Shown here: positions 1 through 9,284 of the stretch, one piece after another
Layout: every line of letters begins with the position of its first letter
Numbering within the stretch: the first letter of the stretch is position 1
Assembly: GCF_004349135.1 (NCBI RefSeq)
Contig: NZ_SMFN01000017.1
Span: forward strand, 1 to 64,000
Direction: 5' to 3'
Length of the DNA: 64,000 bases
Source of the DNA: Flavobacterium sandaracinum
Lineage (GTDB): Bacteria > Bacteroidota > Bacteroidia > Flavobacteriales > Flavobacteriaceae
Notes under the pieces: generated by a model
What the model was told of the DNA's origin: nothing
The model's database searches: none
What the model saw: the letters and a program-made list of their open reading frames with translations, nothing else
Position numbers and translations under genes: made by a program

Positions 1-222
1 CTGACAAACCCCTATACCAGTAGAAATATCACTCAAAGTATAGCATTTATTGAGCTGTCCGAAAGTTAAAGCTACGAACTGGTCATAAGTCTTGTATTTG
101 CTACATCCTTTGTCACTTTGATGTTTTTTAATACACGATTCCAAAATCCAGCGAGGAACTAAATCTAATATTTGCCCAAGTAAAGGTTTATTGTTATTTT
201 TGTTTCGTCTGAAGAGTCCCAT
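1..222 (-). CDS. IS4-family transposase, N-terminal fragment (runs off left edge)
   Basis: Reading the minus strand from the ATG at 222 gives 74 uninterrupted codons to the first base of the window, beginning MGLFRRNKNNNKPLLGQILD. The stretch CSKYKTYDQFVALTFGQLNK followed by CYTLSDIS matches, from memory, the N-terminal domain (DUF4372 type) of IS4-like transposases common in Bacteroidota. The catalytic DDE core would lie outside the window, so whether the element is intact cannot be judged. About 90 bases separate its start from the pssA stop, and the insertion-sequence end should lie there. I could not define terminal inverted repeats from one end only. Confidence 0.75.
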   Translation of the reverse strand, partial: MGLFRRNKNNNKPLLGQILDLVPRWILESCIKKHQSDKGCSKYKTYDQFVALTFGQLNKCYTLSDISTGIGVCQ

Positions 223-316
223 AAAATTATTTTATTTTTCGCAAAACAAAAATAAGGGATTCTCAGACAATTTTAATTTCCGACTTTCGGATAGCAGTGT
301 TTTCTCATTTAAAAAA

Positions 317-1036
317 CTACTTTTTTAGTACTTTGTTATTTACTACGGACAAACAAACATAAAAAAGAATTAATAAAGGAATTCCCAAGTATTGAAAGAA
401 AACTAACAACAAAAGGGACACCAGTAAAAAGGCAAATTGAAGTGCATTTTCTTTGAAACTAAATTTCTTGATTTTCAAAGAAAACAAAGGGATTTCAGCA
501 TTCAACATGTAAGCACTTAATAGGGAAAGCACCAACAAAAACCATGGATTCGTCAATAGCTCCACTATAATTATGGAGTCGGTATATTTTAAAACTAAAG
601 GCAGACTTAAAATAAACAGCGCATTAGCCGGCGTAGGCAAGCCAATAAAAGAATCAGTTTGACGGGTATCAATATTAAAATTAGCGAGACGGTAGCAAGA
701 GCCCAGCGCAATTATAAATCCCAAATAAGGAAAAAACTGCAAATGACCCGCCGCTGCAGTCGATGCGTGGCTAATCATCATTTGGAACATCACTAAACCT
801 GGAACTACTCCACTGGTTACCATATCAGCTAAAGAATCCAATTGCAATCCTAACGGACTGGAAACGTGGAATAATCGAGCAAAAAAACCATCAAAAAAGT
901 CCAAAAATATACCCAGACAAACGAAATAAAAAGCCATCTCAAAGTCTTCGTTAAAAGCAAACACCAAGGCGATACAGCCACAAAAAAGATTAAGCAAAGT
1001 AATTATATTCGGGATATGCTTTTTAATATTCATCAT
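317..1036 (-). CDS. pssA: CDP-diacylglycerol--serine O-phosphatidyltransferase
   Basis: This integral inner-membrane enzyme joins serine to CDP-diacylglycerol to make phosphatidylserine, the precursor of phosphatidylethanolamine. The 239-residue protein carries the complete CDP-alcohol phosphatidyltransferase signature DG-x2-AR-x8-G-x3-D-x3-D at residues 49-71 (D49, G50, A53, R54, G63, D67, D71). Several hydrophobic segments fill the rest, and the length is normal for the PssA type. Two consecutive ATG codons open the frame (1036 and 1033), so either could be the start. A TAAATTTG box on the minus strand at 1070-1063 could be its -7 element. The assignment to PssA rather than PgsA rests on length and overall pattern. 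Confidence 0.88.
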   Translation of the reverse strand: MMNIKKHIPNIITLLNLFCGCIALVFAFNEDFEMAFYFVCLGIFLDFFDGFFARLFHVSSPLGLQLDSLADMVTSGVVPGLVMFQMMISHASTAAAGHLQFFPYLGFIIALGSCYRLANFNIDTRQTDSFIGLPTPANALFILSLPLVLKYTDSIIIVELLTNPWFLLVLSLLSAYMLNAEIPLFSLKIKKFSFKENALQFAFLLVSLLLLVFFQYLGIPLLILFYVCLSVVNNKVLKK

Positions 1037-1062
1037 AAAGTAGTTTAGGGAACCAAAGTTGG

Positions 1063-1070
1063 CAAATTTA
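1063..1070 (-). promoter_or_regulatory. Possible -7 box of pssA
   Basis: On the minus strand this reads TAAATTTG, a match to the Bacteroidota TAnnTTTG element, about 27 bases upstream of the first pssA ATG. No convincing -33 TTG was found at the expected distance, so the call is weak. Confidence 0.35.
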
Positions 1071-1459
1071 ATATAATAAGTAGCGCGAAAGAACGTTTTT
1101 TAGTGGAGATTTTAACCAAAACGCACGACACAACCCTTTACAGGGAATAAAAAAACAAAAAAAGCCCTTTTCAAAAAAGATAAAAAGTAAGTGAAGCCCC
1201 TTGATTTTACAGAGCAAGCCCACCTTATTTTAAATCCTAGTCGTCAGGAAAGTTGGGTTTTAAAAAGTTTTATACCTGCTTTACGTCATCGCAATTCTTT
1301 TTTTTGAAATGAAAAGACTCACGGAGTAAAGGACAATAAATCCAGTCATTAAGAGGAGTATGCGCTTATAAAAAGTGTTTTCAACCCCTTTATTTGATGA
1401 TTGTTAATCCATTGTCGATTTATTTGGTAAAAGGAATAAATAACCTCAGTAAAAAATTA

Positions 1460-1467
1460 TATTTTTG
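1460..1467 (+). promoter_or_regulatory. Possible -7 box of the PorV2-like gene
   Basis: TATTTTTG fits TAnnTTTG and lies 32 bases before the ATG at 1499. The nearest upstream TTG is more than 30 bases away, outside the usual spacing, so the support is only partial. Confidence 0.3.
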
Positions 1468-1498
1468 ATGAAAATTAAACAGCCTTTCCACTTGTAAA

Positions 1499-2578
1499 AT
1501 GATACCCTTGAAAAAAAGTTTACTCTTAGCGCTACTTTTGGTCAGTGCGGTAACGTACAGTCAAGCCGTCAGGAAATACTCGAATGAGTTTATGAACATT
1601 GGCGTTGATGCCGCTGCATTGGGTATGTCCAATACCGTTGTGGCCGCTACCAATGATGTCAATTCTGGCTATTGGAATCCCGCTGGCCTCATCCAACTGG
1701 AAGACCATCAGGTCGCTGTGATGCACGCTAATTATTTTGCTAACATTGCCCAATATGATTATTTGGCTTATGCCAGCCCAATTGATGATCGCAGTGCATG
1801 GGGAATTTCGTTAATTCGGTTTGGGGTAGATGACATTTTAAATACCACCGAATTAATAGACAGTCAAGGCAATATCGATTACAATCGCATTAGTCTTTTT
1901 TCGACCGCTGATTATGGCTTTACTTTTTCTTATGCGCGAAAACTCCCTGTTCCTGGATTTCAATATGGCGTCAATGCCAAAGTGATTCGGCGGATTATTG
2001 GAAACTTCGCTAATTCTTGGGGCTTTGGTTTTGATTTTGGACTGCAATTCGAAAAAAACAATTGGCAATTTGGTTTGATGCTTCGCGATATCACCACAAC
2101 GTACAATGTGTGGAATATAGATGAAGACGAATATGGGAAAATTGCGAATGCCATTCCCGGAGAAAATCAGGAATTACCAGAAAGTACGGAGATTACGGCT
2201 CCAAAAGCGCAATTAGGAATCGCTAAGAAATTCATCATTCGGTACGATTATAGCATTTTGGCTGCAGCCAATATGAACATGCGTTTTACTAGAACTAATG
2301 ATGTTATTGCTAGTGATTTTGTTAGTATTGATCCAGCTTTGGGATTCGAATTTGGTTACACTGATTTGGTTTTCGTTCGAGCGGGCGTTGGAAATTTCCA
2401 AAACATACAGCAATTAGACAGCACTCAAAAGGTAGGTTTCCAACCCAATATTGGTTTGGGTTTTAAATACAAAGGCATCCAAATAGATTATGCTTTGACC
2501 GATTTGGGCAATCAAAGTGCGGCTTTGTATTCTAATATCTTTTCCGTAAAAGTTGATTTGGGAATGTTTAGAAACTAA
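1499..2578 (+). CDS. PorV/PorQ-family outer-membrane beta-barrel protein (PorV2-like)
   Basis: The 359-residue protein starts with a signal peptide (MIPLKKSLLLALLLVSAVTY, cleavage probably near residue 22). It continues with RKYSNEFMNIGVDAAALGMS and NSGYWNPAGL, the hallmark N-terminal strand and plug region of the PorV/PorQ (UPF0164-like) family. Alternating amphipathic strands and a C-terminal barrel strand follow. Family members are outer-membrane proteins. PorV is the shuttle of the type IX secretion system, while PorV2 paralogues are only associated with it by homology. A direct secretion role is therefore an inference. The gene stands alone, with a partly related DUF4105 gene downstream after a 225-base gap that holds its own promoter. 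Confidence 0.82.
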   Translation: MIPLKKSLLLALLLVSAVTYSQAVRKYSNEFMNIGVDAAALGMSNTVVAATNDVNSGYWNPAGLIQLEDHQVAVMHANYFANIAQYDYLAYASPIDDRSAWGISLIRFGVDDILNTTELIDSQGNIDYNRISLFSTADYGFTFSYARKLPVPGFQYGVNAKVIRRIIGNFANSWGFGFDFGLQFEKNNWQFGLMLRDITTTYNVWNIDEDEYGKIANAIPGENQELPESTEITAPKAQLGIAKKFIIRYDYSILAAANMNMRFTRTNDVIASDFVSIDPALGFEFGYTDLVFVRAGVGNFQNIQQLDSTQKVGFQPNIGLGFKYKGIQIDYALTDLGNQSAALYSNIFSVKVDLGMFRN

Positions 2579-2686
2579 TTTACAAGCACCTTTGGAAGTA
2601 AAAACCGCTGCTGAATCTTCTCCTATTTACAGTACCTTGATTTGAACCCTTTGCGATACCATCGGCTTCCTGTATAACTTGAAAAC

Positions 2687-2721
2687 TTTGTCTGTGTATT
2701 TTCTTTCTTTGAGTATCTTTG
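2687..2721 (+). promoter_or_regulatory. Bacteroidota-type promoter of the DUF4105 gene
   Basis: TTTG at 2687-2690 and TATCTTTG at 2714-2721 are 23 bases apart, fitting the TTG-N(about 20)-TAnnTTTG consensus. Transcription would start near 2727, giving a leader of about 75 bases. Confidence 0.6.
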
Positions 2722-2803
2722 CATAAAAAACACACCGGTAGAATAGTGGTCATTTTATTTCATACGGATAACCACCAACTTTTACCCTTTTAACTGCCAA
2801 CGA

Positions 2804-3943
2804 ATGAACGCTTCTTTATTAAAAAAAATTATACTAGTAGTACTCCTTTTTTTCAGTATCAATTATAGTTTCGGACAAAACACCCAATTGTCAAAAAACG
2901 CAAAAGTCAGTGTCATTACCTGTGGAACCGGCAACGAATCGTACTCTCTTTTTGGACATACTGCAATTCGAGTTCAGGATACGACCAGTTCCGTTGATGT
3001 AGTTTATAATTATGGTGCTTTTGACTTCAACACCCCTAATTTTGTGATGAAATTCATAAAAGGAGACTTGCAGTATTTTGCCGTAGCGGATTCCTATCCT
3101 GATTTCATCAATCAGTATCAATATGAACAAAGATCCGTTTATGAACAGGAACTCAACATTGCGACGCCATTAAAACAAAAACTATTTGACAATTTAAACA
3201 CCTCTTTAGCTTCGGGAGAGAGTCACTACACCTACAAATTTATTGACAAAAACTGTACTTCGATGGTCGTTGCCATCATCAATAAAACACTTGGAACTGC
3301 AGCTATTGTAAAAAATGCAGATACTGACCTTACCTATAGAACCATATTGTATCCCTATTTTTACGGACATTTTTATGAAAAATTAGGAACCAGTATCATC
3401 TTTGGCACAAAAGTAGATCAATTGGGAACGCAGCTCTTCTTGCCTTTTGAACTGCTAAAAAGTCTAAAAAAAGCTTCTTTTGAGAACCAACCGTTAGCCC
3501 AAGAAAGTAAAACGATTATCGAATTTAAAAATGAAGCTCCCTTTTCTTGGTGGAACAATCCCTACACGTACATCTTACTGCTTTTGTTCATTATTTTCCT
3601 AAATAAGAAAAGCGTCGCCTTGTTCTACCTCAGCTTTATAGCAGTAATAGGGCTTTTCTTCACTTTTGTAGGGTTCTATTCGTCCCATCTCGAATTGGGA
3701 TACAACTACAATATCTTATTGTTTAACCCTACTCTATTGGGTCTTCTTTATTTTTATTGGACAAAAAATAAAAAAGGAATCTATCAATTAGCTTTATTTA
3801 ATTTGCTCTCGTTAGTAGTCTATTTCTTTTTGATCATTAATAAGGCCCATCTGATTTTGGTTTTACCCTTGGTCGTTACAAGCGGTATACTTTTAGTCAG
3901 ACTGGCGATTCAAAATAAAAAACGCATTCCCATTGTAATTTAA
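2804..3943 (+). CDS. DUF4105 (Lnb-like) periplasmic domain protein with C-terminal membrane segments
   Basis: 379 residues. A signal peptide or membrane anchor (residues 1-24) is followed by a DUF4105 domain (about 35-235). Its conserved blocks are visible: GNESYSLFGHTAIRV with His52, and FIDKNCTSMVV with Cys151. This looks like the His/Cys arrangement of NlpC/P60-like thiol enzymes, the superfamily that also includes Enterococcus lipoprotein transacylase Lnb. Five hydrophobic helices occupy residues 255-375. By family the periplasmic domain may act on lipoproteins or the cell wall, but no substrate can be read from sequence. It is preceded by a good promoter (2687-2721) and has no partner gene. 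Confidence 0.75.
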   Translation: MNASLLKKIILVVLLFFSINYSFGQNTQLSKNAKVSVITCGTGNESYSLFGHTAIRVQDTTSSVDVVYNYGAFDFNTPNFVMKFIKGDLQYFAVADSYPDFINQYQYEQRSVYEQELNIATPLKQKLFDNLNTSLASGESHYTYKFIDKNCTSMVVAIINKTLGTAAIVKNADTDLTYRTILYPYFYGHFYEKLGTSIIFGTKVDQLGTQLFLPFELLKSLKKASFENQPLAQESKTIIEFKNEAPFSWWNNPYTYILLLLFIIFLNKKSVALFYLSFIAVIGLFFTFVGFYSSHLELGYNYNILLFNPTLLGLLYFYWTKNKKGIYQLALFNLLSLVVYFFLIINKAHLILVLPLVVTSGILLVRLAIQNKKRIPIVI

Positions 3944-4357
3944 GAACACCTTCTTATAATTTGCTTTTTGCTTAATTGTGGTTGTTTTTTTAAACACTAA
4001 TGGGTTCCTTTTTAAGTTGAACCAAGGGTCTGCAAGTGGATAGATTGAGAGGATAGACTACAATTTTAAGAAGTTGGATTCTGATCCATCAGTACAATTT
4101 GTATCTGATTCACCGATTAGCACTGATTTTGTAAGCTATAAACTGGAGGCATTTTTTATAGCAAGTAAAGCGAGAGCTACGAAAAGTACTTAGTTATAAA
4201 CGCTATGGAAGACTGGTCCATACTGTTTTGCTATTTTCTCCGAAAGACATCTGCTAGAAATTGTTTCAGATTGTATACTACACCCGATCCATTTAATTTA
4301 CACCTTAAATCAAGATAACCCTGAGGCAAAAAGAAGTACTTTATGGTGCTGCAATTC
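3944..4357. other. Intergenic region with no recognised content
   Basis: About 410 AT-rich bases between the convergent DUF4105 gene and the sugar transferase gene. No frame, stem with a T-run, or repeat unit was recognised. It could hold the 3' end signals of both genes, but none is clear. Confidence 0.4.
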
Positions 4358-5752
4358 TTATTGTCCCCTATAAAATAAAACCGTGGTTATGGTTTTAAAA
4401 GCAATATTTAAATCCAAATAAATACTACGGTGCTTGATATAATACAGGTCGTATTGTAGCTTAATCAGACTATCGTTGATTGTTTCTCCATACGAGTAAT
4501 TGACTTGTGCCCAACCAGTAAGTCCTGGTTTAATAATGTGTCGCGTTTCATAAAAAGGCATTATTTCAGCAATTTCTTTTACAAAAAAGGGGCGTTCTGG
4601 ACGCGGTCCTATGACTGCCATATCGCCTTTTAATATATTAATGAATTGAGGAAACTCATCTATTCGGGTTTTACGTAAAAACCGTCCAAAAACAGTCACT
4701 CTGGAATCATTAGTAACGGTAAAAACAGCTCCGTTCCTTTCGGCATTTTTCACCATCGTACGAAATTTCAAGATTTCAAAAACAACTCCATCTTTACCAA
4801 CGCGTTGCTGTGTATAAAATAAACGCCCTCTATTTCCTATGGCATTGCCCACCAAAATAAGCGGAAACAGGAACAGGCCTATCACCAGACCTGCCAGTGA
4901 AACGGTAATCTCAAAAAGCCGTGCAGTAAGCAAGTACAATTTATTTTGATTGCTTCTGCTAAAAGGAAAAAAACGATAAAAATCCCGAGACATATACTGT
5001 ACGGGGATGCGCTGGGTCATACTCTCATAGACTTGTGTATATTCCCGAATGATATTTCCCGACTCTAGCAAATGCAATAATTGTTGGTATAAATCAGGTG
5101 TAATTCCCTCTGTTTTCTGTGAGGCAATCACAATTTCAGAAATCCCATTTTCTTTTACAAAAGAAAACAAATCCTCTCGTTTGATGTGTTGTACATAATG
5201 ATATTCTTCGATATCTTCTTCACTGTCATCGGTATTGACAAAGCCAATTATCTTGTAATGGGGATCGATATTTTCCAATCCTAAAATTAACTCCTGCACT
5301 TGTTCCTGATCACAAATTAATATGGCTTTTTGAAAAAATCGATGCGATGCCAAAAAGGTAACATACAGCATGCGCCACGTAAATAAAGCCAAAAAGATAA
5401 CGATAAAAAACAATAGGATTTGAAGACGGTTGGAAGGCAATTGTGGCGAAAAAAACGGTGTTAACAAATACACTAAAACGGTTGTAGAAACAGTAATAAG
5501 GGTACTTTTTAATACTTGAAATTGGTTGCTGGCCACTTGAAGATTGTACATTTCGAAAATAGTACCAAATATATTAATGTAGATCGCCAAAACGATAGTC
5601 CAGTAATAATTAGTGGCAGAAATCGCAAAATAGTCAAACGCAAATACATTTCCGGTTACATATAAAGCCGTCAAAACGAACAGAACATCAAAAAGTCGAA
5701 GAATCATCTTTCGCTCTGATATTTCAAAATGCATTTTGTCAACTGAAAACAT
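4358..5752 (-). CDS. Polyprenyl-phosphate sugar-1-phosphate transferase (WcaJ/WbaP type, initiating enzyme)
   Basis: This enzyme transfers a sugar-1-phosphate from a nucleotide sugar to undecaprenyl phosphate, starting a lipid-linked glycan at the inner membrane. 464 residues: four or five N-terminal helices (about 18-135), a CoA-binding-like Rossmann domain (about 140-240), another helix (about 280-303) and the bacterial sugar transferase domain to the end. The catalytic domain shows KFRTM (329-333), the R-x-DE-x-PQ block with Asp365-Glu366, GPRPE (382-386) and PGLTGWAQ (409-416). It is the most downstream gene of the polysaccharide locus, separated from the ligase gene by a 91-bp tandem array, so it probably has its own promoter. 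The sugar specificity cannot be told. Confidence 0.9.
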   Translation of the reverse strand: MFSVDKMHFEISERKMILRLFDVLFVLTALYVTGNVFAFDYFAISATNYYWTIVLAIYINIFGTIFEMYNLQVASNQFQVLKSTLITVSTTVLVYLLTPFFSPQLPSNRLQILLFFIVIFLALFTWRMLYVTFLASHRFFQKAILICDQEQVQELILGLENIDPHYKIIGFVNTDDSEEDIEEYHYVQHIKREDLFSFVKENGISEIVIASQKTEGITPDLYQQLLHLLESGNIIREYTQVYESMTQRIPVQYMSRDFYRFFPFSRSNQNKLYLLTARLFEITVSLAGLVIGLFLFPLILVGNAIGNRGRLFYTQQRVGKDGVVFEILKFRTMVKNAERNGAVFTVTNDSRVTVFGRFLRKTRIDEFPQFINILKGDMAVIGPRPERPFFVKEIAEIMPFYETRHIIKPGLTGWAQVNYSYGETINDSLIKLQYDLYYIKHRSIYLDLNIAFKTITTVLFYRGQ

Positions 5753-5969
5753 GGCAGGTCTTTACTAATAAGGGTGCAATTTAATGTTTTTGTCCCGAAG
5801 AAAATTTAAGATATGTTAAATTTTTTAACAAATTTTGCATTTTAGTGCTGTAATTTCATTCTGTTCGCGAATGACCAATGAAATACCTTTCAAACAAGCT
5901 ATTTATTTTACAGTAGGCTTGTATTTACTGCTGAATTTGAAGATTACGGCTTGACTGTAAAAACAATAT

Positions 5970-6740
5970 TAGGTGTCTTTTTTTTGGCCCCAGCCCTAAA
6001 GGGAGAAAAAAGAGAGACTACTTTCTTTGTTACACGGTTTGTAGGATTGGAAAATAGCCTTGAGTATCTTTTTTTTTGCCCCGGCCCTAAAGGGAGAAAA
6101 AAGAGAGACTACTTTCTTTGTAACACGGTTTGAGGATTGGAAAATAGCAACTTTCTTTTTTTTTGCCCCAGCCCTAAAGGGAGAAAAAAGAAGGAATACT
6201 TTCTTTGTAACACGGTTTGTAGATTGGAAAATAGCTTTGGGTGTCTTTTTTTTTGGCCCCGGCCCTAAAGGGAGAAAAAAGAGAGACTACTTTCTTTGTA
6301 ACACGGGTTGAGGATTGGAAAATAGCAACTTTCTTTCTTTTTTTTTGCCCCAGCCCTAAAGGGAGAAAAAAGAAGGAATACTTTCTTTGTTACACGGGTT
6401 GAGGATTGGAAAATAGCAACTTTCTTTCTTTTTTTTTGCCCCAGCCCTAAAGGGAGAAAAAAGAGAGACTACTTTCTTTGTAACACGGTTTGAGGATTGG
6501 AAAATAGCAACTTTCTTTCTTTTTTTTGGCCCCAGACCTAAAGGGAGAAAAAAGAACAAATTCTTTCTTTGTTACACGGGTTGAGGATTGGAAAATAGCC
6601 TTGAGTATCTTTTTTTTGGCCCCAGCCCTAAAGGGAGAAAAAAGAGAGACTACTTTCTTTGTAACAGGTTTTGAGGATTGGAAAATGGCAACTTTCTTTT
6701 TTTGGCCTCAGCCCTAAAGGGAGAAAAAAGAAAGGAGCAG
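5970..6740. repeat. 91-bp tandem repeat array (nine copies)
   Basis: The core CCCTAAAGGG (one copy altered) recurs at 5994, 6085, 6172, 6263, 6354, 6445, 6536, 6626 and 6712. The spacings are 91, 87, 91, 91, 91, 91, 90 and 86 bases. Each unit has a pyrimidine tract (TTTTTTTT, GCCCC), the CCC-TAAA-GGG stem, a purine tract (GAGAAAAAAGA), then CTACTTTCTTTGTAACACGG and GAGGATTGGAAAATAGC. The period is not a multiple of three and reading frames shift between units, so the frames through it are not genes. The array ends at 6740, followed by about 80 bases to the ligase stop. The 5753-5969 stretch on its left holds only AT-rich sequence. A solo relative of the core lies at 21047-21150. Confidence 0.9.
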
Positions 6741-6818
6741 AATTTCATTTCGAGACGAACTTAATATGTGATTGCGTTTCAATTGTGGATCATATGAAAC
6801 TTAAATACTAGTCTGCTT

Positions 6819-8165
6819 TTAATTCATGGCCTTTTTTCTAACTGGAAATCCCAACTGCACATTTAGTAATGATAGCGAGTAAACGAAAGCGGGAGCTGCG
6901 GTACGCATGGCAGCGTGATTGATCGTTAAAAACCAAAAGGCCACAAAACACAAGAGAAACATGTTGAATTTATTTTCTAAATACAGCACCAAGGGCGTAA
7001 AAAACAAAATCAGTAACGCTACTATTCCTAATGAGCCGTGTTCCGCAAGCATGCGGGTAATTTCATCATGAGACAATACTTTGATTCCCGTTTCATCCTC
7101 TCGAACTTCGGCACCTTTGCCGACTCCAACACCAAAAATAGGATTCTTCAAGAAGGTGTTAATCTCATTTTGGGCTACATCTTCCCGTCCGGTAAATTGG
7201 CTTTGTTTGACTCTTCCAGCAGCATCTTGATTTGAGTATCTTTTATTGATCAGACCTCCGGTTTGAAATGAAGTGTAGGTCCAAGTAGCCATCAAAGCAA
7301 ATACGACGAGTGTAATAATGTAATTCAATTTTACCCTTCCTCCAAAATTAGATTTGAAATACAAAAACACGACCAACAATACAATCATTAAAAATCCAGT
7401 AATCATACCCCCTCTGGAAAAAGTCAACATCCCGCGATAGGTGATATTTAAGGCAATGATGAGATTGATTATAATTTGGAATTTTGATTTTGAGTCTAAG
7501 ATTACTCTGGAAAAAAAGATAAACATCCCTAAACCTAAAATGGTTGCCACCTGATTGGGACCATAGCCCCCAGAGGTCTGGAAATTAGATTCTGTACCCG
7601 TAATCACCTCCTGCACATTTGGCGTATAGAAAGTTAAATACACCATACAGGTAATAATTGGTAATCCCATACTGAGCAAAATCCTATTTATCTCTTCTAA
7701 GGCAATTTTGCGCCGAAACGTGTACAGCGAAGCTAATCCGAGACAAACGGGGCCTGATATATTAAACGCGATTGCTTTCCGAATGTCCGTATCAAAATTC
7801 AACACAAAGACGCTGATCACCACACTAGGAACGAGCAACAATAAAAAGATCCAATAGGGCACTGCTCCTTTAGAGAAACCGCTGTAATACATCCCTATTA
7901 AAATAAAGACCATCACCCCATATTTAGAAATCTCATATAAAGGATTTCCTCCCGTCATTCTCAAAAAAACTTCACTTCCTACGACATAAGCAGCTGCAAT
8001 CAGTGCTTCATTATTTCTATTTTGTTTTTTGATGATGTAATAAACTCCAAAAATAAAAATGGAGTATCCATAAATTTTTGCTGTAAAAGGCAGTAAAAAG
8101 CCCAATGCACCAATAAACAAATGGAAAAGAATTAAATAGAGATAGGATTGATCCTCTTTTTTCAT
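6819..8165 (-). CDS. O-antigen ligase / polymerase (WaaL/Wzy-like) membrane protein
   Basis: 448 residues with about a dozen hydrophobic helices and one large hydrophilic loop. FSRGG at 249-253, FTGRED at 324-329 followed by NPIFGVGVGKG, and His366 and His376 within SHDEITRMLAEHG are typical of the PF04932 Wzy_C/WaaL family. These enzymes use undecaprenyl-linked glycans on the periplasmic face, either joining them to an acceptor such as lipid A-core or polymerising repeats. Sequence alone does not separate the two roles. With a Wzm/Wzt exporter in the same locus, ligation is the simpler reading. Its ATG overlaps the stop of the upstream GT4 gene (8162-8165, ATGA), which indicates translational coupling. 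Confidence 0.83.
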   Translation of the reverse strand: MKKEDQSYLYLILFHLFIGALGFLLPFTAKIYGYSIFIFGVYYIIKKQNRNNEALIAAAYVVGSEVFLRMTGGNPLYEISKYGVMVFILIGMYYSGFSKGAVPYWIFLLLLVPSVVISVFVLNFDTDIRKAIAFNISGPVCLGLASLYTFRRKIALEEINRILLSMGLPIITCMVYLTFYTPNVQEVITGTESNFQTSGGYGPNQVATILGLGMFIFFSRVILDSKSKFQIIINLIIALNITYRGMLTFSRGGMITGFLMIVLLVVFLYFKSNFGGRVKLNYIITLVVFALMATWTYTSFQTGGLINKRYSNQDAAGRVKQSQFTGREDVAQNEINTFLKNPIFGVGVGKGAEVREDETGIKVLSHDEITRMLAEHGSLGIVALLILFFTPLVLYLENKFNMFLLCFVAFWFLTINHAAMRTAAPAFVYSLSLLNVQLGFPVRKKAMN

Positions 8166-9241
8166 TTACAACAATTTTGCAACCAATTTATATACTGTTT
8201 CACGACAGCCTCTTTTGAATTATTTTTAACAACCGCCTCGTGGAGCGCCACACCAAAATTACTCCGTAGCCTCTCGTTTTGGATCAATTTCACTATGGAG
8301 TCATAAAACAATTGAGACTGTTGTGCCCCAACAAGAAATCCATTTATTTCGTTTTCAACCAAAGACGCTATTTCTCCTACATTAGTTACTACCACCGGTT
8401 TCTTGTACCATCCGTATTCCAACAGCGAAACGGGCAACCCTTCCGATTGAGAGGTCAGAATTCCAATAGCCGCTTGCTCTAAAATATTTCCGATATCTGG
8501 TTTGGTGCCGTAAAGAAACACATTTTTTTCTAAATCAAAAGCACTAATTAAAGCCTTAATTTTTTGAGAATAGGCATCTTCAAAATCTTTACCAACCAAA
8601 TGAAACGTCCACTCAGGATGAGAACCTTTTAGCTTTTTGGCCACTTCCAATACTAAAAAATGATCTTTCTGTACTCTTAAATTGGCTAAAGAGACAATCT
8701 GCTTTCCTGCTTTTCCTTTCAAAACAGTTTGTGCGACGATACTTTTCTCAGTAGCTGGAAAATTTGGAAGAAAAAGGACATTTCTAGCCCGTAATTTTTG
8801 TTCGCTCCACTCTTTAAGATTTTGGTTTACCGCTATTATTCCATTAAAAAAAGGAATTGTTAGTCTTAATGCACGGATGGGTCTATTAGCTAAAAACTCA
8901 CTATCTCCATAGTGATCGTGCCAAATTAATTGCACCGAAGGACAGGTTACTTTCAATAAAAATCCCAAAAAAAAAGAAGTACTATGCGCGTGAACAATTG
9001 TAATTTTATTTTTCTTTACATAGCTTCTCAATCTCATTAAGGCCCCAAAATCTAGCGATCGTTTTTTATTTAAAAATAAATACGAAACTTGCGACTCAAT
9101 CTGATTTAGAAGAGGCCCTTCCTTTCGGGTTACTACCAAGCCTGAAAAGTCAATTTGTTGCGCCAAGGCATTAGCGTAGTGAAGCGCCATACGCTCCGCG
9201 CCACCTGCCTCCAAAGAATCGATAATTTGAATAATACGCAT
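8162..9241 (-). CDS. Glycosyltransferase family 4 (GT-B fold)
   Basis: 359 residues. The N-terminal nucleotide-fold half carries DSLEAGGAERM (residues 8-18), the typical GT4 acceptor-side loop. The C-terminal half carries the donor-binding E-x7-E motif at Glu267/Glu275 in SQSEGLPVSLLEYG, followed by KPVVVTNVGE. It would transfer a sugar from a nucleotide donor onto the growing lipid-linked glycan in the cytoplasm. It overlaps the ligase gene by four bases, so the two are probably co-translated. A repeat-filled gap of 960 bases lies upstream, suggesting that this pair is a separate transcription unit. Donor and linkage cannot be deduced. Confidence 0.85.
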   Translation of the reverse strand: MRIIQIIDSLEAGGAERMALHYANALAQQIDFSGLVVTRKEGPLLNQIESQVSYLFLNKKRSLDFGALMRLRSYVKKNKITIVHAHSTSFFLGFLLKVTCPSVQLIWHDHYGDSEFLANRPIRALRLTIPFFNGIIAVNQNLKEWSEQKLRARNVLFLPNFPATEKSIVAQTVLKGKAGKQIVSLANLRVQKDHFLVLEVAKKLKGSHPEWTFHLVGKDFEDAYSQKIKALISAFDLEKNVFLYGTKPDIGNILEQAAIGILTSQSEGLPVSLLEYGWYKKPVVVTNVGEIASLVENEINGFLVGAQQSQLFYDSIVKLIQNERLRSNFGVALHEAVVKNNSKEAVVKQYINWLQNCCK

Positions 9242-9284
9242 GTATTCTTGCCGTTTTTTAATTAAACTAGTTGTTATTTTACAA

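Larger units (their letters stand above)
1037..1498. other. Intergenic region between divergent pssA and porV2-like genes
   Basis: About 460 AT-rich bases without a plausible gene. It holds the possible pssA -7 box at its left end and a TATTTTTG box (1460-1467) just before the rightward gene. A short CCCT-ttac-AGGG stem followed by A-runs lies near 1135-1160. Nothing else is recognised. Confidence 0.5.

Noticed and set aside
5951..6717. Open frames through the 91-bp array encoding repeats of APALKGEKRETTFFVTR
   Set aside because: The frames exist on both strands, change phase between units (period 91 is not a multiple of three) and have no start or ribosome site. They follow from the repeat DNA.
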